DNA of 42,054 nucleotides from Bacillota bacterium. GTDB lineage: Bacteria; Bacillota; Limnochordia; Darwinibacteriales; Darwinibacteriaceae. Location: NCBI GenBank assembly GCA_012518735.1, contig JAAYRO010000003.1, forward strand, positions 1 to 42,054, read 5' to 3'. Position numbers and translations under genes: made by a program. Below are positions 1 through 8,556 of the stretch, piece by piece. Under the pieces are notes generated by a model. It was given only the letters and a program-made list of their open reading frames with translations. It did no database searches and was not told the DNA's origin. The number at the start of each line of letters is the position of its first letter. The first letter of the stretch is position 1.

Positions 1-201
1 CCCGCTCGGGATCAAGCCCGTACCTTCCTGCTGAGTATTAACGCGGACGTATCATGGAACGTACGCATGGCATCCAGTGACCCTGTGGGACTTACCTTAT
101 TAATACAGCATTCGCCACGAACAAGTCTAATTGTAAATTTCCAGCTCACTCCCGGTAGTACCGGATGGCAGATCAAGTCACTCGAAGCATTCCCAATATA
201 A
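1..201 (+). CDS. 3' end of a hypothetical protein (truncated by left window edge)
   Basis: Frame 1 is open from base 1 to TAA at 199-201: PARDQARTFLLSINADVSWNVRMASSDPVGLTLLIQHSPRTSLIVNFQLTPGSTGWQIKSLEAFPI*. It is followed immediately by a terminator hairpin. Family not recognised. Confidence 0.55.
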   Translation, partial: PARDQARTFLLSINADVSWNVRMASSDPVGLTLLIQHSPRTSLIVNFQLTPGSTGWQIKSLEAFPI

Positions 202-230
202 GAAAACGGAGGATCAGCCTCCGTTTTCTT
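200..230. terminator. Bidirectional intrinsic terminator between convergent genes
   Basis: Perfect 13-bp inverted repeat AAGAAAACGGAGG-ATCAG-CCTCCGTTTTCTT, with A/T-rich outer stem on both sides, between the left-edge + CDS and gdhA (-). Confidence 0.85.
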
Positions 231-1500
231 ATGGATAAATCCCCCGCAACTTAATAGTTTGGGCAACTCGCTCCACCGCTATCAGGTGTGCAGCAGATCG
301 CATATCCACCTTTTCTGCTTGCGCACGACTGTATACCTCATGGAAGCTAGTGACCATCCGTCTCTTCATTTCCTTTACCACTTGTTCTTCTGTCCACGAT
401 AGCTCTTGGATACCCTGCACCCATTCAAAATAAGAAACGGTTACACCACCGGCATTTGCTAGAATATCAGGAATAATAATAATTCCATTTTCGTTCAGAA
501 TTCTGTCTGCTTCTAGAGTAGTCGGACCGTTTGCTCCTTCAGCAATAATTTTCGCCCTTATCCGTGGTGCATTTTCTTTTGTGATTTGGTTTTCCAAAGC
601 GGCTGGAACCAGAATATCCACTGGCAGTTCCAAAAGTTCGCTGGAAGTAATGGGCGCCGCTGGTCCTTTATAATGAATAACCGACCCTTTTTCAGCCACC
701 GTTTGTTTTATAGCTTTCGTGTCCAGACCATGTTCGTTATAAAGACCACCGTAAACATCACATACGGCGATTACTTTACAGCCTAGGTCTTCTAAAATAA
801 CCGCAGCATTAGAACCAACATTTCCATAACCCTGCACGGCTACAGCAGCACCCTCAAGATTCATGCCAATACACTTAGCCAATTCAATAATCGTATAGAC
901 ACAGCCTCTACTCGCAGCATCAACTCGTCCTCGAGAACCACCCATTTCAATGGGCTTTCCAGTTACGATTTCAGGGATCGAATATCCCCGATGCATACTG
1001 TATGTATCCATAATCCACGCCATAATTTGAGCATTCGTGTTTACATCCGGCGCAGGAATGTCTTTGTCAGGACCTATAATAATGCTGATCTCCGTTGTAA
1101 AACGCCTAGTCAAACGTTCTAGTTCCCCTATAGATAGTTTAGTGGGATCAACTACAACGCCGCCTTTCGCACCGCCATAAGGTATATTCACCACGGCACA
1201 TTTCCATGTCATACCCATGGATAGGGCCACAATTTCATCCATAGTTACTGCCGGATGGTACCGTATCCCACCCTTCGCTGGTCCTCGAACCAAATTGTGG
1301 TGTACCCGATAGCCATCAAAAACTTCCACTGACCCATCGTCCATTCGTACTGGCACAGATACTGTTAAAATTCTCTGAGGTTTACTGAGGATCCGCCGCA
1401 TAGACTGATCTAATCCTAAACGATCGGCTGCTTCATTAAGCTGTTGAATTGCTATGTCAAGCAGGTTGGGTAAACCTCCTTGGCCATTCTGATGAACCAT
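229..1500 (-). CDS. gdhA: Glu/Leu/Phe/Val family glutamate dehydrogenase
   Basis: 423 aa; GPAKGGIRYHP, K-containing PYGGAKGGV motif, Rossmann VQGYGNVGSNAA. Confidence 0.95.
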   Translation of the reverse strand: MVHQNGQGGLPNLLDIAIQQLNEAADRLGLDQSMRRILSKPQRILTVSVPVRMDDGSVEVFDGYRVHHNLVRGPAKGGIRYHPAVTMDEIVALSMGMTWKCAVVNIPYGGAKGGVVVDPTKLSIGELERLTRRFTTEISIIIGPDKDIPAPDVNTNAQIMAWIMDTYSMHRGYSIPEIVTGKPIEMGGSRGRVDAASRGCVYTIIELAKCIGMNLEGAAVAVQGYGNVGSNAAVILEDLGCKVIAVCDVYGGLYNEHGLDTKAIKQTVAEKGSVIHYKGPAAPITSSELLELPVDILVPAALENQITKENAPRIRAKIIAEGANGPTTLEADRILNENGIIIIPDILANAGGVTVSYFEWVQGIQELSWTEEQVVKEMKRRMVTSFHEVYSRAQAEKVDMRSAAHLIAVERVAQTIKLRGIYP

Positions 1501-1523
1501 TCATCGTCCTCCTCTTTGTATTT

Positions 1524-2669
1524 CTAGAATCTTATTCCTCCGCCCAGGAAAAAGCCTACGTATTCCTGAATAGAGCCAGATTCCTCAAGTCCCTGCCATC
1601 GAATACCGCCCCTCACTGTGATGAATGGCAATCTAAACCGGGCTCCCATGTCCAAAGCTGACCAAGATGCATGGGATGCATGATTCACTGACCCTGATTG
1701 TCTAATACTAGTCATGGCAGGAGCATATTCCACCGTACCAAAAAGATCAAAACCAAGACTAATTGTTCTTACTAGACCGAGCTGGACACTCATTCCCCTG
1801 TATAATGCGTAATCTAATTCTGCAGACCCTGCCTCTTTTCCTGCATACGCCGTATCCCCATATCCAACATTGCCCAAAAGTTTGAGATTATCCCATACAG
1901 ATAGTTCACCACCAACAAAGGCTGTTGAACGATTCTGAATGAACAACCGATCCGCTGGGTCCCAATTTCCTTTTTCCAGCTGATTTGTGTACAATTTCCA
2001 TAATGTCCCCCAATCATTGGGGTTTCCAATAAGCTGACAGCGAAGACCAGCTTGCAGAGAACCTAAATCAAGGATACTAACAGATCCGCCATAACTCACT
2101 TGTGCATCGGTTCCGAACCTGTCTGCACTGGACATTATGTACCATACATCACCATTCACACCCATGGCATGGGCCTGGCCCCACATCCCAAAACCAAGAA
2201 CCATAATCAAAGCCATCAACAAGACAGTCCGTCCTACTGCTTTTTTTCGTTGAACTCCATAGACAACCATACAAGCAATAAAAGCCACCGCGACTCGAGG
2301 AATAATAAGGAAGAGGAAAGGCGCACCTAGTGTCATAAAGATTATGGTATCCTCAATTAAGGCATGACAGAGAGCCATAAAGGTTCCTATGATTCTCCCT
2401 TCCTGATCAGAGACTTTCCCTTCTCTCATATGAGCAATGATTACGCCCGAACCAAATGTGAGACCGAAAACCATAGCAACCACCAATGGGAAAGCTCCTT
2501 CCTCCCCCAGCCCAATCCAGCGAAAAGGTTTTGAAATAACATGATTAATCCGCTGCAGAATGTTGTTGGCTTGAGCAATCTCAAGTACAATCATCAGAGG
2601 GATTACGACTCTAGCAATGGTCCAGACACCACTTAGTCCCTGTAAAAACCCATTCCACAATATACTCAT
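1524..2669 (-). CDS. Nucleoside-recognition (GATE) domain membrane protein fused in frame to a signal-peptide-like segment and beta-barrel-like C-terminal domain
   Basis: Start MSILWNGFLQGLSG at 2669, coupled by TAATG overlap to the upstream gene. The N-terminal part is polytopic (FGLTFGSGVIIAHMREG...). The C-terminal part LLMALIMVLGFGMWGQAHA + amphipathic strands ends GFFLGGGIRF. The track start at 2963 is an upstream extension in the wrong frame of the neighbouring gene. Confidence 0.7.
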   Translation of the reverse strand: MSILWNGFLQGLSGVWTIARVVIPLMIVLEIAQANNILQRINHVISKPFRWIGLGEEGAFPLVVAMVFGLTFGSGVIIAHMREGKVSDQEGRIIGTFMALCHALIEDTIIFMTLGAPFLFLIIPRVAVAFIACMVVYGVQRKKAVGRTVLLMALIMVLGFGMWGQAHAMGVNGDVWYIMSSADRFGTDAQVSYGGSVSILDLGSLQAGLRCQLIGNPNDWGTLWKLYTNQLEKGNWDPADRLFIQNRSTAFVGGELSVWDNLKLLGNVGYGDTAYAGKEAGSAELDYALYRGMSVQLGLVRTISLGFDLFGTVEYAPAMTSIRQSGSVNHASHASWSALDMGARFRLPFITVRGGIRWQGLEESGSIQEYVGFFLGGGIRF

Positions 2670-3094
2670 TACAAGATCCCTCCTAAGATAACTCCAGCAA
2701 GGAGCGAGCATCCCAATCGTAAAAGAAGAATATATGTAATTGAGCTTCCTGCTTTTTTGCTTATAGGTAACTCTACTAACAGAGAATGACAAAACCCAAG
2801 CATTACACTTAAAATCGTTATCTCTCTTAAAGATAAGTCTAAAGCAATAATAGTGCCAGCTGCAGCATATAAGTTCACAAAGTAACCGCTGAATAAAACA
2901 AGCGCCGCATCGCCTGGCAAACCTAGAAATCTCATATAAGGACCAAAAGCATGGGCCAGCCAATTGAGAAGACCACTAGCCTTAAACAAGGCCACCAACA
3001 CAGCAGTGGGTATGATGACTTTTGCCAGTTCCCAAGTAGTCTCACACCCGGAACGAAATCCTTTATAAAGAATCTCACGATTTATCTTTATCAT
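2669..3094 (-). CDS. Nucleoside-recognition (GATE/SpmA-SpmB-like) domain membrane protein
   Basis: MIKINREILYKGFRSGCETTWELAKVIIPTAVLVALFKASGLLNW...; paired with the downstream nucleoside-recognition protein. Confidence 0.75.
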   Translation of the reverse strand: MIKINREILYKGFRSGCETTWELAKVIIPTAVLVALFKASGLLNWLAHAFGPYMRFLGLPGDAALVLFSGYFVNLYAAAGTIIALDLSLREITILSVMLGFCHSLLVELPISKKAGSSITYILLLRLGCSLLAGVILGGIL

Positions 3095-3119
3095 GCAGTA
3101 TCCATCTCCTATTTCCATA

Positions 3120-4019
3120 CTAAATTCCCTGCTGAAGCATGGTAATCACATTCTTTGGAACAGGACACCACAGCCTAATCACCTGATGGGTGCGGGGATG
3201 AGAAAAGGTAAGACGCCACGCGTGCAGTACCTGCCCTACTGCTTGTGGTATGGGCTTGTTATAGAGCGGATCACCGACAAGGGGGTGACCTATAGATGCC
3301 ATATGAACCCGAATTTGATGGGTTCGACCACTTCCTAATCTAACCCGCAACAGACTGTACTTCTTACCAAAGCGAATGGTTTCGTAGTATGTCTGTGCCC
3401 ACTTTCCCTGTGCCTGTATAGCCCGTTTCACACCATGATCCAGTGACCGACCAATGGGAGCTTCGATCATTCCTTGAGACGGACTTGGATGACCTTCTAC
3501 TAATGCGAGATACTCTCGAGCCAACTTTCCATCACTTAACTGCTGCAGTAATCCATGGAGACTGTAAGGTTCTTTGGCCACCAAGACTAGTCCAGATGTA
3601 TCCTTATCAATCCGATGAACTAAGCGCACCTTCGTTCGGATTCCTATGGTCTGCCAATAGTAAGCGATAGCGTTCGCCAGGGTACCTTCTTGATAAGCTC
3701 CAGTGGGATGAACTGCCATTCCGGCTGGCTTGTTGATGGCTAACAAATAATCGTCTTCAAAAACGATATCCAGCGGAATATTCTGTGGTTCCATAGTGGT
3801 AGGCTCATCGTAGAACACAATCTTTAACTCATCACCAGCTGTCACTCTGCGAGTAATAAAGTCTCGCTTACCGTTGAGGTATACCCCACCTCCCCGTTTC
3901 ATCCTGCGTAGTAAGCCCCGACTCAAATCTAACCGACCATAGATAATATCCTTGACCATTAACCCATCTTCTTGCGGAAGAACGTAAGTAGTAAGTGTAT
4001 TCCGATCATCCTTATTCAT
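3120..4019 (-). CDS. RluA family pseudouridine synthase
   Basis: 299 aa with LVHRIDKDTSGLVLVAK (RluA catalytic Asp motif), GSGRTHQIRVHMASIGHPLVGDPLY. Confidence 0.95.
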   Translation of the reverse strand: MNKDDRNTLTTYVLPQEDGLMVKDIIYGRLDLSRGLLRRMKRGGGVYLNGKRDFITRRVTAGDELKIVFYDEPTTMEPQNIPLDIVFEDDYLLAINKPAGMAVHPTGAYQEGTLANAIAYYWQTIGIRTKVRLVHRIDKDTSGLVLVAKEPYSLHGLLQQLSDGKLAREYLALVEGHPSPSQGMIEAPIGRSLDHGVKRAIQAQGKWAQTYYETIRFGKKYSLLRVRLGSGRTHQIRVHMASIGHPLVGDPLYNKPIPQAVGQVLHAWRLTFSHPRTHQVIRLWCPVPKNVITMLQQGI

Positions 4020-4743
4020 AGATCATTTTCACCGTCATTCCCCCGTCCACTATCAAATTCGTTCCAGTAATAAAGCCGGCCCCATTGGACGATAGATACT
4101 CACATGCAGAGGCAATATCAGCAGGAAGACCTACTCGACCACTAAAATGCTGCTCCTGATCTGCCCTGCTAAGTTGTTCCTGCGATGTATGAATCCATCC
4201 TGGGCTGATACAGTTCACCCTAATCCCGTATATACTGAGAGATGCAGCCAGACTATGAGTCAAAGCCACCAAACCACCTTTGGAAGCTGTATATGCCTCT
4301 GTGTTCGGTTCAGACATAAAAGCACGGGTAGAGGCGATGTTGATAATGCTTGGATCAACAGCCTGTTTGAGAAGGGGCAGTAGATACTTGGTCATTAAAA
4401 ACGCCCCTCGCAGATTGGTATTTACCACTACATTCCACTCATCCACCGTTAACTCTTCTATACTTTTATTAATACTCATGCCTGCGTTATTTACTAGTAC
4501 ATCGACACGGCTGAATTCTCCAGCAAGCGTGTCCCCGAGCAGCCGAACACTGTTAGGCAGTGCCACGTCGGTTTGGACAGTCAATAATCGATCTGTCACC
4601 CACTCGTTTTCATGACGAAGATCAGCAGAAACGACCGTATCCCCGCTGGAAAGAAATCTTTCAACAATAGCCTTACCAATCCCTTGAAATCCGCCAGTTA
4701 CCACTATTACCCGGTGCGTCATTGCCATTCCACTCCTCTCCAT
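4012..4743 (-). CDS. SDR family oxidoreductase
   Basis: VVTGGFQGIGKAI (TGxxxGIG), NNAGMS, YTASKGGL (YxxxK), SPGWIHT. True start probably MAMTHRV, a few codons inside. Confidence 0.92.
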   Translation of the reverse strand: MERSGMAMTHRVIVVTGGFQGIGKAIVERFLSSGDTVVSADLRHENEWVTDRLLTVQTDVALPNSVRLLGDTLAGEFSRVDVLVNNAGMSINKSIEELTVDEWNVVVNTNLRGAFLMTKYLLPLLKQAVDPSIINIASTRAFMSEPNTEAYTASKGGLVALTHSLAASLSIYGIRVNCISPGWIHTSQEQLSRADQEQHFSGRVGLPADIASACEYLSSNGAGFITGTNLIVDGGMTVKMIYE

Positions 4744-4772
4744 CCACCATTAACCTTTAGTACCACTGTGCC

Positions 4773-4801
4773 AAATAAAAAGGAGGCTGTCAACAGCCTC
4801 C
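4773..4801 (-). terminator. Intrinsic terminator downstream of DUF1540 gene
   Basis: GGAGGCTG-TTGA-CAGCCTCC hairpin followed on the minus strand by TTTTTATTT. Confidence 0.8.
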
Positions 4802-4817
4802 CAAATCAATGATTGAT

Positions 4818-5063
4818 TTACTTCGTTCGAAACACATTATCATCTTCAATCTCCTGCGAATCTTTGGGAACAAAAGTCTTACAGCAAGTCTCCATACAAG
4901 AATCAACGGGCGAAACAGGAGTTCGCGCTGATTGGGGCGCATCCCAACTATCTGGCTGATCGGCACCAAACTGATCCGATGTAATCAGAATTTCTGATGC
5001 GACACATTCATTCCCCTGCGCCCAATAATGGCAGTTGTTCACGCTGCAGTTCACTCGAGCCAT
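4818..5063 (-). CDS. DUF1540 domain-containing small Cys-rich protein
   Basis: MARVNCSVNNCHYWAQGNECVASEILIT...DSCMETCCKTF; typical DUF1540 cysteine pattern. Confidence 0.88.
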   Translation of the reverse strand: MARVNCSVNNCHYWAQGNECVASEILITSDQFGADQPDSWDAPQSARTPVSPVDSCMETCCKTFVPKDSQEIEDDNVFRTK

Positions 5064-5106
5064 ATTGAGTGCCTCCTTAGGTTAATTTACCAACAGTAGT
5101 ATCTCA

Positions 5107-5940
5107 CTAACCAAAAGCTTTTATTCCACTGTAGAGTTTGCTGATAACCAAGGTGACGGCAAACAATGCAGTTGCCACAAGAACTACCGTAGCTCCAGGC
5201 GGCGCCCCTAGATAGTATGAAATATACAATCCCCCAAAGGCAGACAAAAGGCCATTACCAGCCGCAACGGCCATCAGAGGACCAATCCGCTTAGTAACTA
5301 GAGAACCAGTGGCTGCAGGAGTAATTAATAAAGCCACGACTAAAATAACACCTACCGCCTGTATGGAAATGACAATTGCTACTGCAACAGCGGCAAGTAA
5401 CAAACTTTGGAAAAATGCAACAGGAAAACCAGCCGCCTCAGCACCAACCGGATCAAATGCAGCAAAGACAAAACGGGAGAAAAAAACCCACATCATAATA
5501 CCAATCAATACTGCCACTCCAATAATCAGCCAAATCTCCCGAGATTGTATGGCCATCACTGAGCCCAAAAGCAGACTGTTCAAGTCTCCTGCAAATCCTG
5601 GCAGAGCGGCTAAAATAATGATGCCTAACGCAAAAACGCCGGTAAATAGTATAGCTAATGCAGTGTCATCTTTTACCTTCGTCACACGAGTCAAAAACAC
5701 TACACCCAAAGCGGTGATCAAAGCAAAAACCAGTGCCCCAAAATATATGTTAACACCTATGAGCAGTGCGAAGGCAATGCCGGTAAAAGTCGTATGAGCA
5801 ATGGCGTCACCCATAAAGGCTAAACCCTTTAATACAACGAAAGTACCTACTACCGCAGCCACAACAGCGATAATTCCGGTTCCAATAAAAGCTCGAATCA
5901 TGAAAGAATACTGAAAGGGTTCCAAAAGGGTTTCAAACAT
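5107..5940 (-). CDS. Metal (zinc/manganese) ABC transporter permease, ABC-3 family
   Basis: 277 aa; GLAFMGDAIAHTTFTGIAFALLIG, QAVGVILVVALLITPAATG; operon with ATPase and metal-binding protein. Confidence 0.93.
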   Translation of the reverse strand: MFETLLEPFQYSFMIRAFIGTGIIAVVAAVVGTFVVLKGLAFMGDAIAHTTFTGIAFALLIGVNIYFGALVFALITALGVVFLTRVTKVKDDTALAILFTGVFALGIIILAALPGFAGDLNSLLLGSVMAIQSREIWLIIGVAVLIGIMMWVFFSRFVFAAFDPVGAEAAGFPVAFFQSLLLAAVAVAIVISIQAVGVILVVALLITPAATGSLVTKRIGPLMAVAAGNGLLSAFGGLYISYYLGAPPGATVVLVATALFAVTLVISKLYSGIKAFG

Positions 5941-6709
5941 CGTGAATCATAACCTCCCCGGTAGGTTGAACAGTGGGGAAATGGCGGGAAAAAAGTTTAG
6001 TCATGATGTCTTCCGTTAGTACCTCTCGCGGTACACCTTCAGCCACCACTTCACCATTCAGAGCTAAGACCTGATCAAAATGCTCAATTAGGCAGTCAAA
6101 ATCGTGAGTCGCTACAACTATCGTTCGCCCTTCTGATCGGAGCTTCTGGAATGTGCTGGCCAGTTCATGTTGGGCCTGCGCATCCAGTCCTGTGGCAGGC
6201 TCGTCTAAAAGAATAATATCGGCTCCTTGAGCTAGAGCACGGGCCAAAAACACTCTCTGCCGCTGCCCCCCACTTAGTGACCCAATCTGGGCCGACTCAA
6301 GATCACTAATTCCAAGGTGAGTTAAGGCTTGGCGAGCCAATTCATAATCCTGTGGTGTAAATCTCTCCCAGAATCGCTTACTGATAAGCCGTCCCTGTAG
6401 AACTACATCCAAAACTGAAATAGGAAAAGACCAATCTACTTCTTCTGCTTGAGAAAGATAAGCAACTTTTCCCCGTACTTCGCCAGGAGCTGAACCCATC
6501 AGCCTAATTTCTGCATTTTCATTAAGCGGCTTAACTAGTCCTACTAAAGCTTTCAGCAGAGTAGACTTACCTCCCCCGTTAGGACCAATAATTCCTGCTA
6601 AAGTTCCATCCAGTACTTCCCATGAGATACTGCTGATCACAGGACGACCATCATACCCTGCTTTTAGATCTCTTACTTCAATTGCTGGTTGTCTAGATCT
6701 GGCAATCAT
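5933..6709 (-). CDS. Metal ABC transporter ATP-binding protein
   Basis: Walker A GPNGGGKST, signature LSGGQRQRV, Walker B ILLDEP. Confidence 0.94.
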   Translation of the reverse strand: MIARSRQPAIEVRDLKAGYDGRPVISSISWEVLDGTLAGIIGPNGGGKSTLLKALVGLVKPLNENAEIRLMGSAPGEVRGKVAYLSQAEEVDWSFPISVLDVVLQGRLISKRFWERFTPQDYELARQALTHLGISDLESAQIGSLSGGQRQRVFLARALAQGADIILLDEPATGLDAQAQHELASTFQKLRSEGRTIVVATHDFDCLIEHFDQVLALNGEVVAEGVPREVLTEDIMTKLFSRHFPTVQPTGEVMIHDV

Positions 6710-7617
6710 TGCAGTGCCTCCACAAGTGTCTTTCCGTTCAAGTACATCATATCCAAATATGAGGATACATCTTGAGTGAAACTATCACTATACAGTATTC
6801 GCACACTACCCCCTACCTCATTGGTCAGAGCTTCAGCGTAACGATGCCCACTGCTGATTTGAGGTTCCATAAAAACTACAGGCTTATTATACGAACTGAG
6901 AAGCTTGACCATTTCAACCATATCACGGGCAGTCGGTTCACTCTGTGGATTGTGAACCAAAAACTCAACCACTGAAAACCCATAGCGATCTGCCAAATAA
7001 CTGAACGCGTTATGATAGGTAACCAGTACTCGATTCTCTGGGGGTATCTTGCTGATCTCTGTCAGCAGCCAAGCATCTAATTCCTCAAGCTTTTGAATGT
7101 AATCTGCAGCACGTTCTTGGAAATACTCTTCATTTTCTGGCACCAAAGCGCTAAGAGCGGCTGCCATTCTTTCAACATAGTGGATAGCATTAGGAACACT
7201 CAACCAAAAATGAGGGTCTCCTTCATGTTCATGCCCGTGGTTGTGTTCTCCTCCAGCAAGTGGAACCAGTCCCTCTGATAGAACAACAACAGGCGTATCA
7301 GGACTGGCTGCATTACTGATTAAACGATCCAGCCAAGCATCGAACCCTCCGCCATTGGAAAAAACAATGTGGGCCGATGCTACTGACCGAGCATCTCGAG
7401 GTGTAGGTTCCCATGAATGGGGATCTGCACCAATAGGCACTAAGGATATTACATCTGCCCGATCGCCCCCTACTTCCTGTGCGAAATCAGCCAAAATAGG
7501 AAACGTTGTCACAATTCTTATGTCACCAGCTTCTACCATAAAAGTGCAAGTACCTAGAAGCATTATAAGTACCAGCACACCTATTTTCGGTGCCCCATTT
7601 TTCACCATGTAATCCAC
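6706..7617 (-). CDS. Metal ABC transporter substrate-binding protein (ZnuA/cluster A-I type)
   Basis: Signal peptide, VGIGADPHSWEPTPRDA-like motif, His-rich loop HNHGHEHEGDPHFW, ENRVLVTYHNAFSYLADRYG. Start may be the internal MVKNGAPK. Confidence 0.92.
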   Translation of the reverse strand: MDYMVKNGAPKIGVLVLIMLLGTCTFMVEAGDIRIVTTFPILADFAQEVGGDRADVISLVPIGADPHSWEPTPRDARSVASAHIVFSNGGGFDAWLDRLISNAASPDTPVVVLSEGLVPLAGGEHNHGHEHEGDPHFWLSVPNAIHYVERMAAALSALVPENEEYFQERAADYIQKLEELDAWLLTEISKIPPENRVLVTYHNAFSYLADRYGFSVVEFLVHNPQSEPTARDMVEMVKLLSSYNKPVVFMEPQISSGHRYAEALTNEVGGSVRILYSDSFTQDVSSYLDMMYLNGKTLVEALQ

Positions 7618-7665
7618 CCCCTCCTCAATATACTATATCACTTGCTTTGCTACCCGTAAATAGAA

Positions 7666-7691
7666 ACCGCCGCTCAAAAACAAGCGGCGGT
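7666..7691. terminator. Hairpin at 3' end of malG-like gene
   Basis: ACCGCCGCT-CAAAAACA-AGCGGCGGT perfect 9-bp inverted repeat; weak T tract. Confidence 0.6.
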
Positions 7692-7698
7692 CTTCGAC

Positions 7699-8556
7699 TT
7701 AACCTTTCACTGCACCGTGAGTTAATCCTGATACAAGATATTTCTGCAGGAACATGAACAAAATCACAATGGGTAAGGCACCTAAGACAGATGCTGCTGC
7801 AAAAACCCCCCAGCGGTTGGCGTACTGATCGTGAATAAACAACTGCAGTCCTACAGCCAAAGTGTATTTACTGCTGGAAGTAATTAAGACACTGGCTAGA
7901 ATAAACTCGGAATAGGTGCCAATAAACTGCAGCAGAAAGACTACAGCTAGAATTGGACGAGCCAAAGGCAGGATAATCATATAAAAAGCTTGAAATGGAG
8001 TAGCTCCGTCAATCATAGCCGATTCCTCTAGGGAAGTAGGTATGGTATCAAAATACCCTTTCATCAACCACGCATTTACTCCCATAGCTCCACCTAGATA
8101 AACCATAATTAGTCCTGCATGTGTATTGATGCCTAATGCTGGAAACAGTTTTCCAATGTTAAGAATTAACAAGTAAACAGCTACTGCTGCCAGCATTTGA
8201 GGAAAGACTTGGACTAGTAGAGAAATGAATAAACCAGTCCGCCGTCCTTTGAACCGAAACCGGGAAAATGCATAAGCAGCCAACGATGTCATTGTAACGA
8301 CCAAAGCTGAGGTTATTAATGATACAATCACCGAATTCTTGATCCAAAGTGCAATAGGATGCTGCTGATTGGTAAACAACTCTCGGTAATTATCGAGACT
8401 GACTACTTTAGGAATTAGGCTCTGCCCAACTAAAGTATTCGCTGGGTTAAAAGATGCTGATATTACCCAGAATATAGGGAACAAAGCAAATACCAAAAAA
8501 ACCAAGAGGATTCCGTGGCGCCACAGGGCACCAAAAAACGTGTGCCGTCTATACAT
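7699..8556 (-). CDS. malG: Maltose/maltodextrin-type ABC transporter permease (MalG-like)
   Basis: 285 aa, six TM; EESAMIDGATPFQAFYMIILPLARP (EAA motif), YTLAVGLQLF, C-term LVSGLTHGAVKG. Confidence 0.88.
   Translation of the reverse strand: MYRRHTFFGALWRHGILLVFLVFALFPIFWVISASFNPANTLVGQSLIPKVVSLDNYRELFTNQQHPIALWIKNSVIVSLITSALVVTMTSLAAYAFSRFRFKGRRTGLFISLLVQVFPQMLAAVAVYLLILNIGKLFPALGINTHAGLIMVYLGGAMGVNAWLMKGYFDTIPTSLEESAMIDGATPFQAFYMIILPLARPILAVVFLLQFIGTYSEFILASVLITSSSKYTLAVGLQLFIHDQYANRWGVFAAASVLGALPIVILFMFLQKYLVSGLTHGAVKG

Noticed and set aside
12-266. 84-aa minus-strand ORF at left edge
   Set aside because: Crosses the terminator and the gdhA 3' end, antisense to the plus-strand C-terminal CDS fragment; no family features.
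2670-2963. N-terminal extension of the 479-aa ORF
   Set aside because: Encoded out of frame within the upstream nucleoside-recognition gene; the TAATG-coupled start at 2669 fits much better.
5309-5797. 162-aa plus-strand ORF
   Set aside because: Antisense to the metal ABC permease; low-complexity A/T/K-rich shadow translation.
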